The notes: generated from the sequence alone by a model not told the origin. 64,000 bases of DNA from Nocardia cyriacigeorgica GUH-2 (GCF_000284035.1 NC_016887.1:4774001-4838000), one strand, 5' to 3'. Counted from the stretch's first letter, positions 43,176 through 52,696 are shown. Numbers and translations are program-made.

Positions 43176-45059
43176 CTAGTTCAGCGGGGCCGACTTCCAC
43201 CACGTCAGCACCTGGTCGATGGTGCCGACGATGCCGTCGGTGTACATCAGGAACTGGGCGCGCTCGGGCTGACCGGTGAAGACGGTGACCATCTTCGGCC
43301 CGTCGGAGTCGATCTTGTAGTTGGTGTAGGTGTGGCCGCCGTGGGTGTCGGAGGATTTGGTGGCGCTGGCCGGGAGTCCGTCGATCACCGCCTGCACGTC
43401 GGCGGGACTGTCGTAGACGTAGAAGCGGTAGAACGGGTCGTCGTTGTCGGACCCGCCGTAGCAGCGCCACTGCCAGCCGTAATTGCCGAAATCGGGTTCT
43501 CCGGTCTCGGGGTCGGGCGCGTACTGCGGTTCGGTTTCCCAGCATTTGGCGTTGTGGTAGCCGACTTCGGCGCTGGAGGACGCCGGCACCATGGACGGGA
43601 ATTCCTCGCTGATCGAATCCGCGGTCGCGGGCACCGGGGCGACGCTGGTCGAGGTCGTCGTGGTGGTGGAGGTCGATCCGCTCGCCGAACTCGAATCGCT
43701 GCTCGCGACGGCGGCGATGATGCCGATGATCACCACCAGCAGCAGCACCAAACCGACGGCGATGCCGACGATCAGTCCGGTGTTCTTCTTCGGCGCCTGC
43801 TGTCCGGTGTACACCGGCGACATGGGCGGCGGGGACTGGTTGAACCCGGGCCGCTGCTGGAAGGAGTTCTGATTCGCCATCGGCGGCGGCGCGGGCACGC
43901 CGGGACTGCTCGCGAACGGCTGCGGCTGCCCGGTGCCGTGCGGCTGTTGCTGGGCATTGGCCGCGAACGGCTGCTGATGGGTGCCGCTGGGGAACGGCTG
44001 CTGGTGCGTGCCACTGCCGTGCGGCTGCTGGTGCGCGGCGCTGGCGAAGGGCTGCTGATGGGTGCCGCTGCCGTGCGGCTGGGCGGTGGCGCCGCTGGTG
44101 AACTGGGCGTTCGCCGTCGGGTAGGGCGCCTGAGCGGTCGGCGTCGGCCCCATCGCGGTGCGCGGGCCGCCCTGCAGCGGCATGCCCTGCGCGGTCGGTC
44201 CGGCGATCGGCATGGCCGGTGCGCTCGGCATGTTCAGCGCTTGCTGGGCGGCGGCGGCGAATTCCGAGCAGGAGGCGAAACGGTCGTCGGGCCGCTTGGC
44301 CATGGCCTTGGCCAGCACGCCGTCGAGCGCCTGCGGCAGGCCGGGCCGCACCGAGCTCAGCGCGGGCGGCGGCGACTGGAGATGGCCCTGGATGACGGCG
44401 GCCGGGTTGGTGGCCTGGAACGGGCCGTGCCCGGTGAACAGCCAGAACAGCGTGCAGGCCAGCGAGTACTGATCGGAGCGGTGATCCAGGCTCGCGCCGG
44501 TGAGCTGCTCGGGCGAGGCGTAGGCCAGGGTGGCGGTGAAAGTGCCGGTCTGGGTGAGGTGTCCGGTGTCATCACGCAGGCGGGCGATGCCGAAATCGGT
44601 GAGATAGACGCGCTCGCCGCGGCCACCGGTGGATCGGGCCAGCAGGATATTGGCCGGTTTGACGTCGCGGTGCAGCACACCCATGCCGTGCGCGTAATCC
44701 AGCGCGTCGGCGGTCTCCTTGATGATCTGCACCGCGCGTTCGGGCGGCAGCCTGCGCGGATCCACCGACGCGGCGTCGATGCCGTCGATGTAGTGCATCG
44801 AGATCCACAGCTGCTCGTCTTCGAGCCCGCGGTCGTAGACGGTGACGATGCCGGGGTGGTCGAGCCGGGCGACCAGATCCGCCTCCCGTTCGAACCGCGC
44901 CCGCACCTCCTTGTCGAAGAACATCTCGCGGTTCAGCAGCTTCAACGCCGTCATCCGCGGCAGTCGCGGATGCTTCGCGAGGTACACCGAGCCCATGCCA
45001 CCGCGACCCAGTTCCCGGTCGATGACATAGCCGGCGAAAACGTCGCCGTTGGCCAGCAT
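43176..45059 (-). CDS. transmembrane Ser/Thr protein kinase, PknB-like
   Basis: A 627-residue receptor kinase. The kinase domain (about 10-275) has GRGGMGSV (18-25), Lys40, HRDVKPAN (130-137), DFG (155-157) and YASPEQL. A Gln/Pro/His-rich juxtamembrane linker (about 280-425) holds repeats of HQQPF. One helix (428-452) crosses the membrane, and about 175 residues lie outside, including a Ser/Thr-rich stalk and a folded region with two Cys (KCWE, WRCYG). ATG 45059 has GGAG 7 nt upstream. No PASTA repeats are present, so the extracellular signal is not muropeptide of the PknB type. It precedes the ABC exporter on the same strand and might regulate it. Confidence 0.94.
   Translation of the reverse strand: MLANGDVFAGYVIDRELGRGGMGSVYLAKHPRLPRMTALKLLNREMFFDKEVRARFEREADLVARLDHPGIVTVYDRGLEDEQLWISMHYIDGIDAASVDPRRLPPERAVQIIKETADALDYAHGMGVLHRDVKPANILLARSTGGRGERVYLTDFGIARLRDDTGHLTQTGTFTATLAYASPEQLTGASLDHRSDQYSLACTLFWLFTGHGPFQATNPAAVIQGHLQSPPPALSSVRPGLPQALDGVLAKAMAKRPDDRFASCSEFAAAAQQALNMPSAPAMPIAGPTAQGMPLQGGPRTAMGPTPTAQAPYPTANAQFTSGATAQPHGSGTHQQPFASAAHQQPHGSGTHQQPFPSGTHQQPFAANAQQQPHGTGQPQPFASSPGVPAPPPMANQNSFQQRPGFNQSPPPMSPVYTGQQAPKKNTGLIVGIAVGLVLLLVVIIGIIAAVASSDSSSASGSTSTTTTTSTSVAPVPATADSISEEFPSMVPASSSAEVGYHNAKCWETEPQYAPDPETGEPDFGNYGWQWRCYGGSDNDDPFYRFYVYDSPADVQAVIDGLPASATKSSDTHGGHTYTNYKIDSDGPKMVTVFTGQPERAQFLMYTDGIVGTIDQVLTWWKSAPLN
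43920..44078 (-). repeat. HQQP repeats in the kinase linker
   Basis: Residues about 328-380 repeat units such as PHGSGTHQQPFAS and SGTHQQPFA at least four times. The DNA is correspondingly repetitive, so this stretch is prone to slip in replication or in assembly. Confidence 0.75.
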
Positions 45060-45442
45060 TTCTGCTCCACTTCCCGCCGCCCACCGGGACCCACCGATGA
45101 ACAGGCGTACAGGCAAAAAGAACACATGGTCGAACCTGTCCGGCCCGACCACGCAAAGCACGGAAACCATAGCAGCCGTCGGGTACTCGACCGCTGGTCA
45201 TCGGAGCGGGGCATGGCTTGGCGGCAGCTCTCACCAGCGCGATCGGCCCGGGCGCGATGCGGACCGCCGATCAGGACGTCAGCGATGACGCCACTTACCG
45301 TCTCTGCGGTCGCGCACGCCTGTCTCCCGCGGAACATGCGGTCAGCGACGTCGATCTCGCTCGGCCGCGTTCGCGCACGCCCCTCCCGGACCGGGCCGTC
45401 AGCGGCCTCGGTCGGCAGGCTTACGGTCGCTCGTGGTCCGGG
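45060..45442. other. 383-bp gap between the two kinase genes
   Basis: It lies between the start of one leftward kinase gene and the stop of the other. I see no gene, tRNA or strong hairpin. It should contain the promoter of the membrane kinase; nothing stands out as an operator. Confidence 0.4.
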
Positions 45443-46969
45443 TCAGGCCGGCGGCTCCGGTTCCGGCGGAGGCTGCCGCGGCTGGGCGAGCGAACCACCG
45501 AACGGCGCCCGGCCGACCCGGCGCGGGGCGCCCGGCAGGTCGATCACCGCCGGGGTGGGTGGGCGGCGTGGCGACTGCGGCGGCGGCCCGCTCTGCGGAA
45601 CTGATGGCGGGATCGGCCGCGTTCCCGGCGGTGGCGCATCGCCCGGCCGCTGCTGCCCGCCGCGCGGTGCCGGTCCCGCACCGGGACCGCCGTACGGGCC
45701 GTTCGGCGGCATCGGACCGTGCTGGTGCGCCGGTCCGGGCGGGAATCGGTGGTCCGGCCGGGACTCGGGACCACGGGCGCGCGGCGCGATGGGCCTGCCG
45801 GTCGGTGAGCTCAGCGGCGGCCCGGGCGGCGCCACCGGGTGGCCGGTCGGTGAACTCGGCGGCGGGCCGGGCGGTGGCGGTGTCGAGGGGTGGAGCGGCG
45901 CCGGATGTGGCGGCGGTCCCGGGTAGTGCGGACTGGGCACCCGGCCTTGCGGGTAGCGGTGCAGGGCGACACCACGCGAGGGTGGCGCATGGTGTGGCGG
46001 CGGGTGGGCCGGCATTCCGGGGTGACCATGGTTGCGGCTCGGTGCCGCCGAATGGCCGTGCGCCCCGGCGTGACCGTGCGGGGCCAGATGCGCTCCGTGC
46101 GCGGGCAGCCATCCGGTGTACGGCGGCGGCGCCCCGGCACTGCCCAGCGCCCGGCGCGCGGCGGCGGCGAATTCGGTGCAGCTGTCGAACCGATCGTTGC
46201 GGTCCTTGGCCAGCGCGCGGGCCAGCACCTCGTCGAGCGCCGGTGGCAGTCCGGGGCGGACCCGGCTCAACCGCGGCACCGGTGCGGTGAGGTGGCCGTT
46301 GATCACCGCGGCCGGGCTGGCCGCCGCGTACGGCGAATCGCCGGTGAGCAGCCAGTAGAGGGTGCAGGCCAACGAGTACTGGTCGCCGCGGTGGTCGAGT
46401 TTCGCGCCGGTGAGTTGTTCGGGGGCGGCGAAGGCGAGGGTGGCGGTGATGGTGTCGGCCGAGCTCAGGGTGGTGTCGCTGTCGCGCATGCCTGCGATAC
46501 CGAAATCGGTGAGCAGCACCCGCTCCGGCTGCCCGATCGGCGCCTTGGCGAGCAGGATGTTGGCCGGTTTCACATCGCGGTGCAGCACCCGGTTGGCGTG
46601 CGCGAAATCCAGCGCGGCCGCGGTCTCGGCAATGATCTGCACCGCGCGCCCGGGCGCGAGCACATTCACGTCGGCGATGGAGGCGTCGGCGCCGGGCACG
46701 AACTGCATGGAGATCCACAGCTGCCGGTCTTCGGCGCCGCGGTCGTAGACGGTGACGATATTGGGGTGATCCAGTTGCGCGGCCAGATCGGCCTCGCGTT
46801 CGAAGCGGCGCCGGATCTCGTTGTCGGTGTAGAGCTCCCGATTGAGCAGCTTCAACGCGGTGAGCCGTGGCAGGCGGGGATGCTTGGCCAGATAGACGGT
46901 GCCCATACCGCCCCGGCCGAGCACCCTGCGGATGGTGTACCCCACGAACTCGTCGCCAGGCGCCAGCAC
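45443..46969 (-). CDS. soluble Ser/Thr protein kinase with proline-rich tail
   Basis: A 508-residue paralogue of the kinase at 43176. The catalytic domain is very similar (GRGGMGTVYLAKHPRLPRLT, HRDVKPANILL, DFG, FAAPEQLTGAKLDHRGDQYS). After about residue 285 it differs completely: there is no transmembrane segment, and the C-terminal 220 residues are a His/Pro/Gly-rich disordered tail ending PPEPEPPA. GTG 46969 (VLAPGDEFVGY) is chosen because it aligns with MLANGDVFAGY of the paralogue; GTG 46978 is possible. It is probably a cytosolic kinase that finds partners through its tail. Confidence 0.9.
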   Translation of the reverse strand: MLAPGDEFVGYTIRRVLGRGGMGTVYLAKHPRLPRLTALKLLNRELYTDNEIRRRFEREADLAAQLDHPNIVTVYDRGAEDRQLWISMQFVPGADASIADVNVLAPGRAVQIIAETAAALDFAHANRVLHRDVKPANILLAKAPIGQPERVLLTDFGIAGMRDSDTTLSSADTITATLAFAAPEQLTGAKLDHRGDQYSLACTLYWLLTGDSPYAAASPAAVINGHLTAPVPRLSRVRPGLPPALDEVLARALAKDRNDRFDSCTEFAAAARRALGSAGAPPPYTGWLPAHGAHLAPHGHAGAHGHSAAPSRNHGHPGMPAHPPPHHAPPSRGVALHRYPQGRVPSPHYPGPPPHPAPLHPSTPPPPGPPPSSPTGHPVAPPGPPLSSPTGRPIAPRARGPESRPDHRFPPGPAHQHGPMPPNGPYGGPGAGPAPRGGQQRPGDAPPPGTRPIPPSVPQSGPPPQSPRRPPTPAVIDLPGAPRRVGRAPFGGSLAQPRQPPPEPEPPA

Positions 46970-47078
46970 CGTACACACCCCCCTCTCCGGGTCGAATTCA
47001 ATCCTACGGATGTATCTCCTCGACCCGCCAGGACGCAACACGGCCGAAGCTGTCGGTGGCGGTCGATATGGTGACTGC

Positions 47079-47849
47079 ATGCGCATTGGAGCACATGTCC
47101 GGCTCGACAGCGATCCGATCGGCTGGGGTGAGAAACTCGGCGCCGATCTCATCCAGTTGTTCGTCGTCGACCCGCAGAGCTGGGATAAACCACAGCCGCA
47201 CCCACGGGCCGAGCAGATTCTGGCCAGCCCCATCGATGTGGTCGTGCACTCGTCCTACCAGATCAACGTGGCGAGCCTGAACAATCGGCTGCGCATGCCC
47301 TCCCGCAACGCGGTCGCCCAGCAGGCGCAGGCGGCCGCCGATATCGGCGCGTTCGGGCTGGTGGTGCACGGCGGGCACGTCCGCTCCGACGAGGAGATCG
47401 AGGCGGGAATCGTCAACTGGCGCAAGCTGTTCGAACGCCAGCAGGACAAGGGCGGGTTCGCGGTCCCGATCCTGATCGAGAACACCGCGGGCGGAAACCA
47501 CGCCATGGCACGGCATTTCGATTCCATCGCCCGGCTCTGGGATGCGGTCGGCGAGTTCGGTGCGGGCTTCTGCCTCGACACCTGTCATGCCTGGGCCGGT
47601 GGCGAGGACCTGGTCGGCGTGGTCGAGCGGATCCGCGCGATCACCGGGCGCATCGATCTGGTGCACCTGAATTCCTCGCGCGACGAATTCAATTCCGGCG
47701 CCGACCGGCACGCCAACTTCGCCGACGGCACCATCGATCCGCAGCTGCTGGCCGAGGTCTGCCGCACCGCCGGCGCGCCGGTGATCCTGGAGACCCCGGC
47801 CGAGGGCGTCGCCGACGATATGGCGTACCTGCGCGAACACGTCGGCTGA
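47079..47849 (+). CDS. nfo: deoxyribonuclease IV (AP endonuclease)
   Basis: A zinc-dependent endonuclease of base-excision repair, 256 residues. The TIM-barrel metal ligands lie in VVHGGHV, ILIENTAGG, FCLDTCHAWAGG and HLNSSRDEFNSGADRHANF, which match the AP endonuclease family 2 signatures. ATG 47079 gives the usual start MRIGAHVRLD. It is divergent from the soluble kinase gene with about 110 bp between. Confidence 0.95.
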   Translation: MRIGAHVRLDSDPIGWGEKLGADLIQLFVVDPQSWDKPQPHPRAEQILASPIDVVVHSSYQINVASLNNRLRMPSRNAVAQQAQAAADIGAFGLVVHGGHVRSDEEIEAGIVNWRKLFERQQDKGGFAVPILIENTAGGNHAMARHFDSIARLWDAVGEFGAGFCLDTCHAWAGGEDLVGVVERIRAITGRIDLVHLNSSRDEFNSGADRHANFADGTIDPQLLAEVCRTAGAPVILETPAEGVADDMAYLREHVG

Positions 47850-47950
47850 GGCAGCGGTGTTGCGATCACCGCGACCGTAAACCTGTCGGCGCGGGCGGGG
47901 CGGTGGTGTGCTCGCGGGTATCAACATCCGCTCTCCCGCGAAGGTGCCTC

Positions 47951-48886
47951 ATGACCGTCGACAACGCCACTCCCGCCACCGCCGTCTCGGTGGTCAAGCT
48001 CGGTTCCCGCATCGGCGCCCGGATCGACGGTGCCCGGCTGGGCGCCGATCTGGACGCCGGGACCGTCGCCACCATCCACCGCGCGCTGCTCGAGCACAAG
48101 GTGATCTTCTTCCGCGGCCAGCAGCACCTCGACGAGGACGGCCAGTACGGGTTCGCCCAACTGCTCGGCAGCCCGACCACCCCGCATCCGACCGTCACCT
48201 CGCAGGGGGTGAAGACCCTGGCCATCGATTCCGAGCGCGGCCGCGCCAACAGCTGGCATACCGACGTCACCTTCGTCGACCGGATCCCGAAGGCGTCGAT
48301 CCTGCGCGCGGTCCGGCTGCCCAGCTACGGCGGTTCCACCACCTGGGCCTCGACCGTCGCCGCCTACGATTCGCTGCCCGATCAGCTCAAGCTGCTGGCG
48401 GAGAACCTGCGCGCGGTACACACCAACGCCTACGACTACGCCACCCGCACCGGCACCGAACCCACCGCTCACCAGCGCGAATACCGGGCCGAGTTCGAGT
48501 CGACGCTGTACGAGACCGAACATCCGGTGGTGCGGGTGCATCCGGAGACCGGCGAGCGGGCCCTGCTGCTCGGCCATTTCGTCAAGAATTTCGTCGGCCT
48601 CTCGGCGGCCGAATCGCAGGCGCTGTTCCGGCTGTTCCAGGACCGGGTGACCAAGCTCGAGCACACCGTGCGCTGGAACTGGTCCGACGGCGACGTCGCG
48701 ATCTGGGACAACCGCGCCACCCAGCACTACGCCGTCGACGACTACGACGATCAGCCGCGCCGGCTCACCCGGATCACCCTGGCCGGCGATATCCCGGTCG
48801 GCGTCGACGGCGCGCTCAGCACCGTGCGCACCGGTGACGCCGAGCACTATTCGATCATCGACGTGCCGCGCACCCTCGCTGCCTGA
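47951..48886 (+). CDS. TauD-type Fe(II)/2-oxoglutarate dioxygenase
   Basis: A 311-residue non-haem iron dioxygenase. The facial triad is His103-x-Asp105 in SWHTDVTF and His259 in RATQHYAV; Arg271 or Arg274 of RRLTRITL binds 2-oxoglutarate. It is closest in pattern to alkylsulfatase/taurine dioxygenases such as Rv3406, so organosulfur compounds are likely substrates, though the family also includes 2,4-D dioxygenases. ATG 47951 follows GAAGG. Confidence 0.92.
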   Translation: MTVDNATPATAVSVVKLGSRIGARIDGARLGADLDAGTVATIHRALLEHKVIFFRGQQHLDEDGQYGFAQLLGSPTTPHPTVTSQGVKTLAIDSERGRANSWHTDVTFVDRIPKASILRAVRLPSYGGSTTWASTVAAYDSLPDQLKLLAENLRAVHTNAYDYATRTGTEPTAHQREYRAEFESTLYETEHPVVRVHPETGERALLLGHFVKNFVGLSAAESQALFRLFQDRVTKLEHTVRWNWSDGDVAIWDNRATQHYAVDDYDDQPRRLTRITLAGDIPVGVDGALSTVRTGDAEHYSIIDVPRTLAA

Positions 48887-48954
48887 GCCACCGTGCGACT
48901 CGCCCGGCGGAGGCGGACGCCGGGCGGACACGCCCATGGTTCACACTGTTGGCC

Positions 48955-50187
48955 ATGAGCATCAGGCCCCTGGACGGTGTGCGCGTCCTGGAACTCGGCA
49001 ATTATGTGGCCGCACCGACCGCCGGACGTATCCTCGGCGATTTCGGCGCCGAGGTGATCAAGGTGGAACGCCCCGGGACCGGGGACGAACTGCGCAATTG
49101 GCGCCTATACGGCGGCGACACCTCCATGCTCTATCGCACCGTCAACCGCAACAAGAAGTCCATCACCCTGGATCTGCGCACCGAGGCCGGCCGCGCGGTC
49201 GTGCTCGACCTGGTGCGTCACTGCGATGTGCTGCTGGAGAATTTCCGGCCCGGCATGCTGGAGAAATGGGGGCTGGGGCCCGACGTTCTCGAGGCGGCCA
49301 ATCCGGATCTGGTGATCACCCGCATCTCCGCCTACGGCCAGACCGGTCCGCTGGCCGGCCGCCCCGGTTTCGCCGCGGTGGCGGAGGCGGTGGGCGGTTT
49401 GCGTGAGCTGGTCGGCGACCCGGACCGTCCGCCGGTGCGGGTGGGCGTGTCGATCGGCGACTCCATCGCCGGGATCTACGCGGCGTTCGGCACCGTCATG
49501 GCGTTGTTCCAGCGCGAGCGCAGCGACGCGGCGGTGCCGCTGGAACAGCGGGTCATCGACGTGGCGCTCAACGAGGCGATCCTGTCGGTGATGGAATCGC
49601 TGGTCCCGGACTATCTGGCCTACGGCATCAATCGCGAGCGGGTGGGCGGCCGGATGGAGGGCATCGCACCGAGCAATGCCTATCCGTGCGCCGACGGCAC
49701 CAGCATCATCATCGGCGGTAACGGCGATGCCATCTTCCAGCGCTATATGAAGGTGATCGAACGCCCCGACCTGGCCGACGACCCCGAACTCCAAGACAAC
49801 GCCGGCCGCTGGCGCCACCGCGACCGCCTCGACGCCGCCATCGGCGAATGGACGATCCGGCACACCCGCGAGGAGGCGCTGCGCATCCTGGAGGACGCCG
49901 CGATTCCGTGCGGGCCGATCTACACCGCCGCCGATATCGTCGCCGATGAGCAGTACGCGGCGCGCAACATGATCCAGCATTTCCCCGTCGACGTCGGCGA
50001 ACCCGAACCCAAACAGGTGGGCTTCACCGGCATCGTCCCCGTCATCGGCGAGCGCTCACTACCGATCCGTTCGGTGGGCCCCGATCTCGGCGAACACACC
50101 AGGGAGGTGCTGACCGGCCTGCTCGGGATGAGCGAGGCCGAGGTCGACGCCCTCACCGGTGCGTGGGAGCAGGAGGCGGCCTCGTGA
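48955..50187 (+). CDS. CaiB/BaiF (family III) CoA-transferase
   Basis: A 410-residue enzyme that moves CoA between carboxylic acids through an aspartyl-CoA anhydride. The catalytic Asp is Asp169 in GVSIGDSIAGIYA, the same number as in formyl-CoA transferase; VERPGTGDELRNW and LENFRPGMLEKWGL are family signatures. ATG 48955 is preferred over TTG 48949. The next gene encodes an HMG-CoA-lyase-type enzyme, so the natural acid may be 3-hydroxy-3-methylglutarate or a related branched dicarboxylate, as with SUGCT-type transferases; this is an inference from pairing. Confidence 0.93.
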   Translation: MSIRPLDGVRVLELGNYVAAPTAGRILGDFGAEVIKVERPGTGDELRNWRLYGGDTSMLYRTVNRNKKSITLDLRTEAGRAVVLDLVRHCDVLLENFRPGMLEKWGLGPDVLEAANPDLVITRISAYGQTGPLAGRPGFAAVAEAVGGLRELVGDPDRPPVRVGVSIGDSIAGIYAAFGTVMALFQRERSDAAVPLEQRVIDVALNEAILSVMESLVPDYLAYGINRERVGGRMEGIAPSNAYPCADGTSIIIGGNGDAIFQRYMKVIERPDLADDPELQDNAGRWRHRDRLDAAIGEWTIRHTREEALRILEDAAIPCGPIYTAADIVADEQYAARNMIQHFPVDVGEPEPKQVGFTGIVPVIGERSLPIRSVGPDLGEHTREVLTGLLGMSEAEVDALTGAWEQEAAS

Positions 50188-50353
50188 GGCGCCGCCGGAC
50201 TCCGCGCCGCCCACCGGCGCGTCGCAGCTGGGAGCTGCGCGCCCCCGAACATCGCCGCCCGACCGTGCATCCGAATCCGGCCGGGATGAACGAGAAGCCG
50301 TGCGGCGGGGTGATGTGTGTGCCGCCGCAGGCCCAGGACAAGCGAGCACCACG

Positions 50354-51283
50354 ATGGCTGTGACCACGGCACCGTTGTTGCGCGATGTCACCCTGCGCGA
50401 CGGGCTGCAATTGACCGGGAAGCCGTTGCCGGTGGAGCACAAGGTCGACATCGTCCGGCGGCTGCTCGCGCTGGGGGTGCCCGCGCTGGAGATCGGGTCC
50501 CTCGCGCGCCCGGATCTGGTGCCGCCGATGGCCAACAGCATGGAGTTGGTCGCGGCGCTGACGCCCGAGGAACTCGAGCGCTGCTGGCTGTGGGTGGCGA
50601 CGCCGCGGCACGTCGAGAAGGCCGTCGCGGCGGGCGTGCGCAATTTCCAGTACTGCTTCTCGGTCTCGGATGCGCACAACCGCGCCAATATCGGCCGCGA
50701 TACCGAGGCCAGCGTCGCCGCCATGCCCGACGCCGTGCGCATCGCCACCGAGGCTGGCGGTTCCATCCAGTTGTGCCTGGCCACCGCGTTCACCTGCCCG
50801 TTCGACGGCCCAGTCGATCCGGAGCGGGTGCTGGCCATCGCGGCCGATCCGCGCACCGAGGGCGCGGCCGACATCGTGCTCGCCGACACCCTCGGCCAGG
50901 CCTATCCGGCCGAGATCGCGGCCCTGGTGCGCGCGGTGCGCGAGCGAACACCGCATCGGCGCATCGTCTTCCACGGTCACGACACCTGGGGCATGGGCGT
51001 GGCCAACTCGCTGGCCGCGATCGACGCCGGCGCCACCATGGTGGACGGTTCGCTCGGCGGACTCGGCGGCTGCCCGTTCGCGCCCGGGGCCAGCGGCAAT
51101 ACCGCGACCGAGGATCTGCTCTTCGCCACCCGTCCGGACTGGTTCACACCGTCGACCTTGGCTCAGCTGGTCGGGCTCACCGAAGAAATCCTCGGCGCGC
51201 TCGGCGAGCCCAACCGTTCGCGGGCCACCCAGGGCGCGCGCTCGGAGGCGCGGGCGTTCGATTGGGTGATCCGGGAGTCTTGA
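50354..51283 (+). CDS. HMG-CoA lyase-like aldolase
   Basis: A TIM-barrel lyase of 309 residues that cleaves 3-hydroxy-3-methylglutaryl-CoA (or a close analogue) into acetyl-CoA and a keto product. RDVTLRDGLQ holds the metal-binding Asp and catalytic Arg; IVFHGHDTWGMG has the two metal His; GGLGGCPFAPGASGN has the catalytic Cys loop. ATG 50354 gives the family start. The 166-bp gap to the CoA-transferase is long for one operon but both are read the same way. Confidence 0.92.
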   Translation: MAVTTAPLLRDVTLRDGLQLTGKPLPVEHKVDIVRRLLALGVPALEIGSLARPDLVPPMANSMELVAALTPEELERCWLWVATPRHVEKAVAAGVRNFQYCFSVSDAHNRANIGRDTEASVAAMPDAVRIATEAGGSIQLCLATAFTCPFDGPVDPERVLAIAADPRTEGAADIVLADTLGQAYPAEIAALVRAVRERTPHRRIVFHGHDTWGMGVANSLAAIDAGATMVDGSLGGLGGCPFAPGASGNTATEDLLFATRPDWFTPSTLAQLVGLTEEILGALGEPNRSRATQGARSEARAFDWVIRES

Positions 51284-51322
51284 ACCCGCACCGAGCTCTC
51301 GGCCGGCGACGATCACCCACCC

Positions 51323-52546
51323 TTATCGCGGCGTCACCCCGGGCAGTCCGGCGAACAGCACCTGGAACACCGAGGGTCCGTTCAGGCGTACAGCTGTCGT
51401 CGGCGCGTACGGATCGGATTCGGCGGTATCGGTCACCACATAGGGCGCGTGTGAGCCCGGCACTCGGTCGAGCACACCGTCGCAGCGCGGCCCGCCGGTG
51501 GCATTGACCTTCGGCAGATCCTCCGGGATCTTGTAGGCCTCCCCGCCGTACATGAAGCTCGCATTGAACATGGCGCCGGGTTTCTGCCCGCCGATGATCG
51601 CCTCGGCCAGCGGCAGTGCCCGGGCCAGGCCGACGACCACGCAGTTGAGCACCGGCCGGTACTCGTGCAGCAATTCCGCAGTGGGCAAGAGCAATTCCAG
51701 CCCGGTGGCCAGCGGCTGTTCGTTCTGCCCGAGCACCGCGCCGGTGGTGTCGGCCAGGCCGATGAGGTCGAGTAGCAGGCTGTCTATCTGAGCAGCCTGT
51801 TCGGTGACGGTCGCGCTGGTGGCGGTGGCGTTGCCGAGGGTGAGCAGCAGATCGGGCGCGGTGTCGGCGTAGGTCTCGGTCACCTGGGCCGCGCTCGCCA
51901 GATCCCGGCGCAGCGCAGGTAGATGCGGATTGATCTCGCGCAGATAGCGATCGGCGTCGGCGAGGAGCTCACCCATGGTCGCGCCGCGCCCGTGCAGTGC
52001 GGTGCCGATGGCGGTGAGGGTGGCGTTGAGCTTGGCGGGGTCGATCTTGCCCAGCACATCGGTGAGGCGCTGGAACACCGTGTTGAATTCCACGGTCACG
52101 TCCTGGGCGCGTACCACGGCACCTGGCCGAAGCGGCGCCGACGACGAGTCCGCGGCGGCGACGAAGTTGACGTACTTCGCACCGAACACCGTGGTCGAGC
52201 GGATATCGACACTCGCATCGGCTGGCACCATCCCGAGCAGGTCCGGATCCAGCTCGAGCCGCAATCGAACCCGATCGCCCACGTGCTCGATGCCGGCCAC
52301 CCGCCCGATCTGCGCCCCGCGGAAGCGCACCTTGGCATCCGGGTCGAGCACCAGTCCGCTGCGCGGCGCCTCGACGGTCACCGTCGCGGTGGCCGCGAAT
52401 CCGCCTGCGTACATCGACCAGGTGAGTGCCAGCACCGCGACGAGCGCGAAAACCAGTGCGGCCGCGGCGATTTTGTATCGCATCAGCTGCCACGTCGCGC
52501 GAAACAGCACGAAACGTTCGGTCCCGGTGTGTTGTCTCGATTCCAC
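51323..52546 (-). CDS. orphan Mce-family (MlaD domain) protein
   Basis: A 407-residue envelope protein. A signal-anchor helix (IAAAALVFALVAVLALTW, about 25-42) is followed by the MlaD/Mce domain (FAATATVTVEAPRSGLVLDP, VRFRGAQIGRVAGIEHV, TTVFGAKYVNFV) and the Mce C-terminal helical region. Mce proteins form lipid-import tubes, but normally six mce genes and two yrbE genes come together; here there is a single copy with neither. GTG 52546 is the likely start; ATG 52483 would cut into the anchor. It is divergent from cyp51 and shares its operator-bearing control region. Confidence 0.9.
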   Translation of the reverse strand: MESRQHTGTERFVLFRATWQLMRYKIAAAALVFALVAVLALTWSMYAGGFAATATVTVEAPRSGLVLDPDAKVRFRGAQIGRVAGIEHVGDRVRLRLELDPDLLGMVPADASVDIRSTTVFGAKYVNFVAAADSSSAPLRPGAVVRAQDVTVEFNTVFQRLTDVLGKIDPAKLNATLTAIGTALHGRGATMGELLADADRYLREINPHLPALRRDLASAAQVTETYADTAPDLLLTLGNATATSATVTEQAAQIDSLLLDLIGLADTTGAVLGQNEQPLATGLELLLPTAELLHEYRPVLNCVVVGLARALPLAEAIIGGQKPGAMFNASFMYGGEAYKIPEDLPKVNATGGPRCDGVLDRVPGSHAPYVVTDTAESDPYAPTTAVRLNGPSVFQVLFAGLPGVTPR

Positions 52547-52640
52547 CGCTCACCCGCTTACCGACGAACCGGTACGGCACTGCCGTCTTGCCGACCAGGG
52601 GCGATTGTCGATCGCTTGCCGGGCCGAGTTGTGTCGTAGT

Positions 52641-52677
52641 ACTGTCCAGACACGTGTCCATCATATGTCTGGACAGT
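52641..52677. promoter_or_regulatory. operator at the mce/cyp51 control region
   Basis: ACTGTCCAGACA (52641-52652) and TGTCTGGACAGT (52666-52677) are perfect 12-bp inverted arms with a 13-bp spacer; the inner GACACGTGTC is also a palindrome. It ends 20 bp before the cyp51 ATG. The core GTCCAGACA recurs at the two promoters in 60001-60236. Confidence 0.8.
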
Positions 52678-52696
52678 GATCACCGGGAGGTTTTCG

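Noticed and set aside
43900..44100. CRISPR-like repeated DNA
   Set aside because: The repeats are in frame, directly abutting and code for HQQP units; there are no spacers.
43149..45926. 925-codon open frame on the + strand opposite the kinase
   Set aside because: It is a mirror of the kinase gene's codon bias; the product is Gly/Arg/His-rich with no domain.
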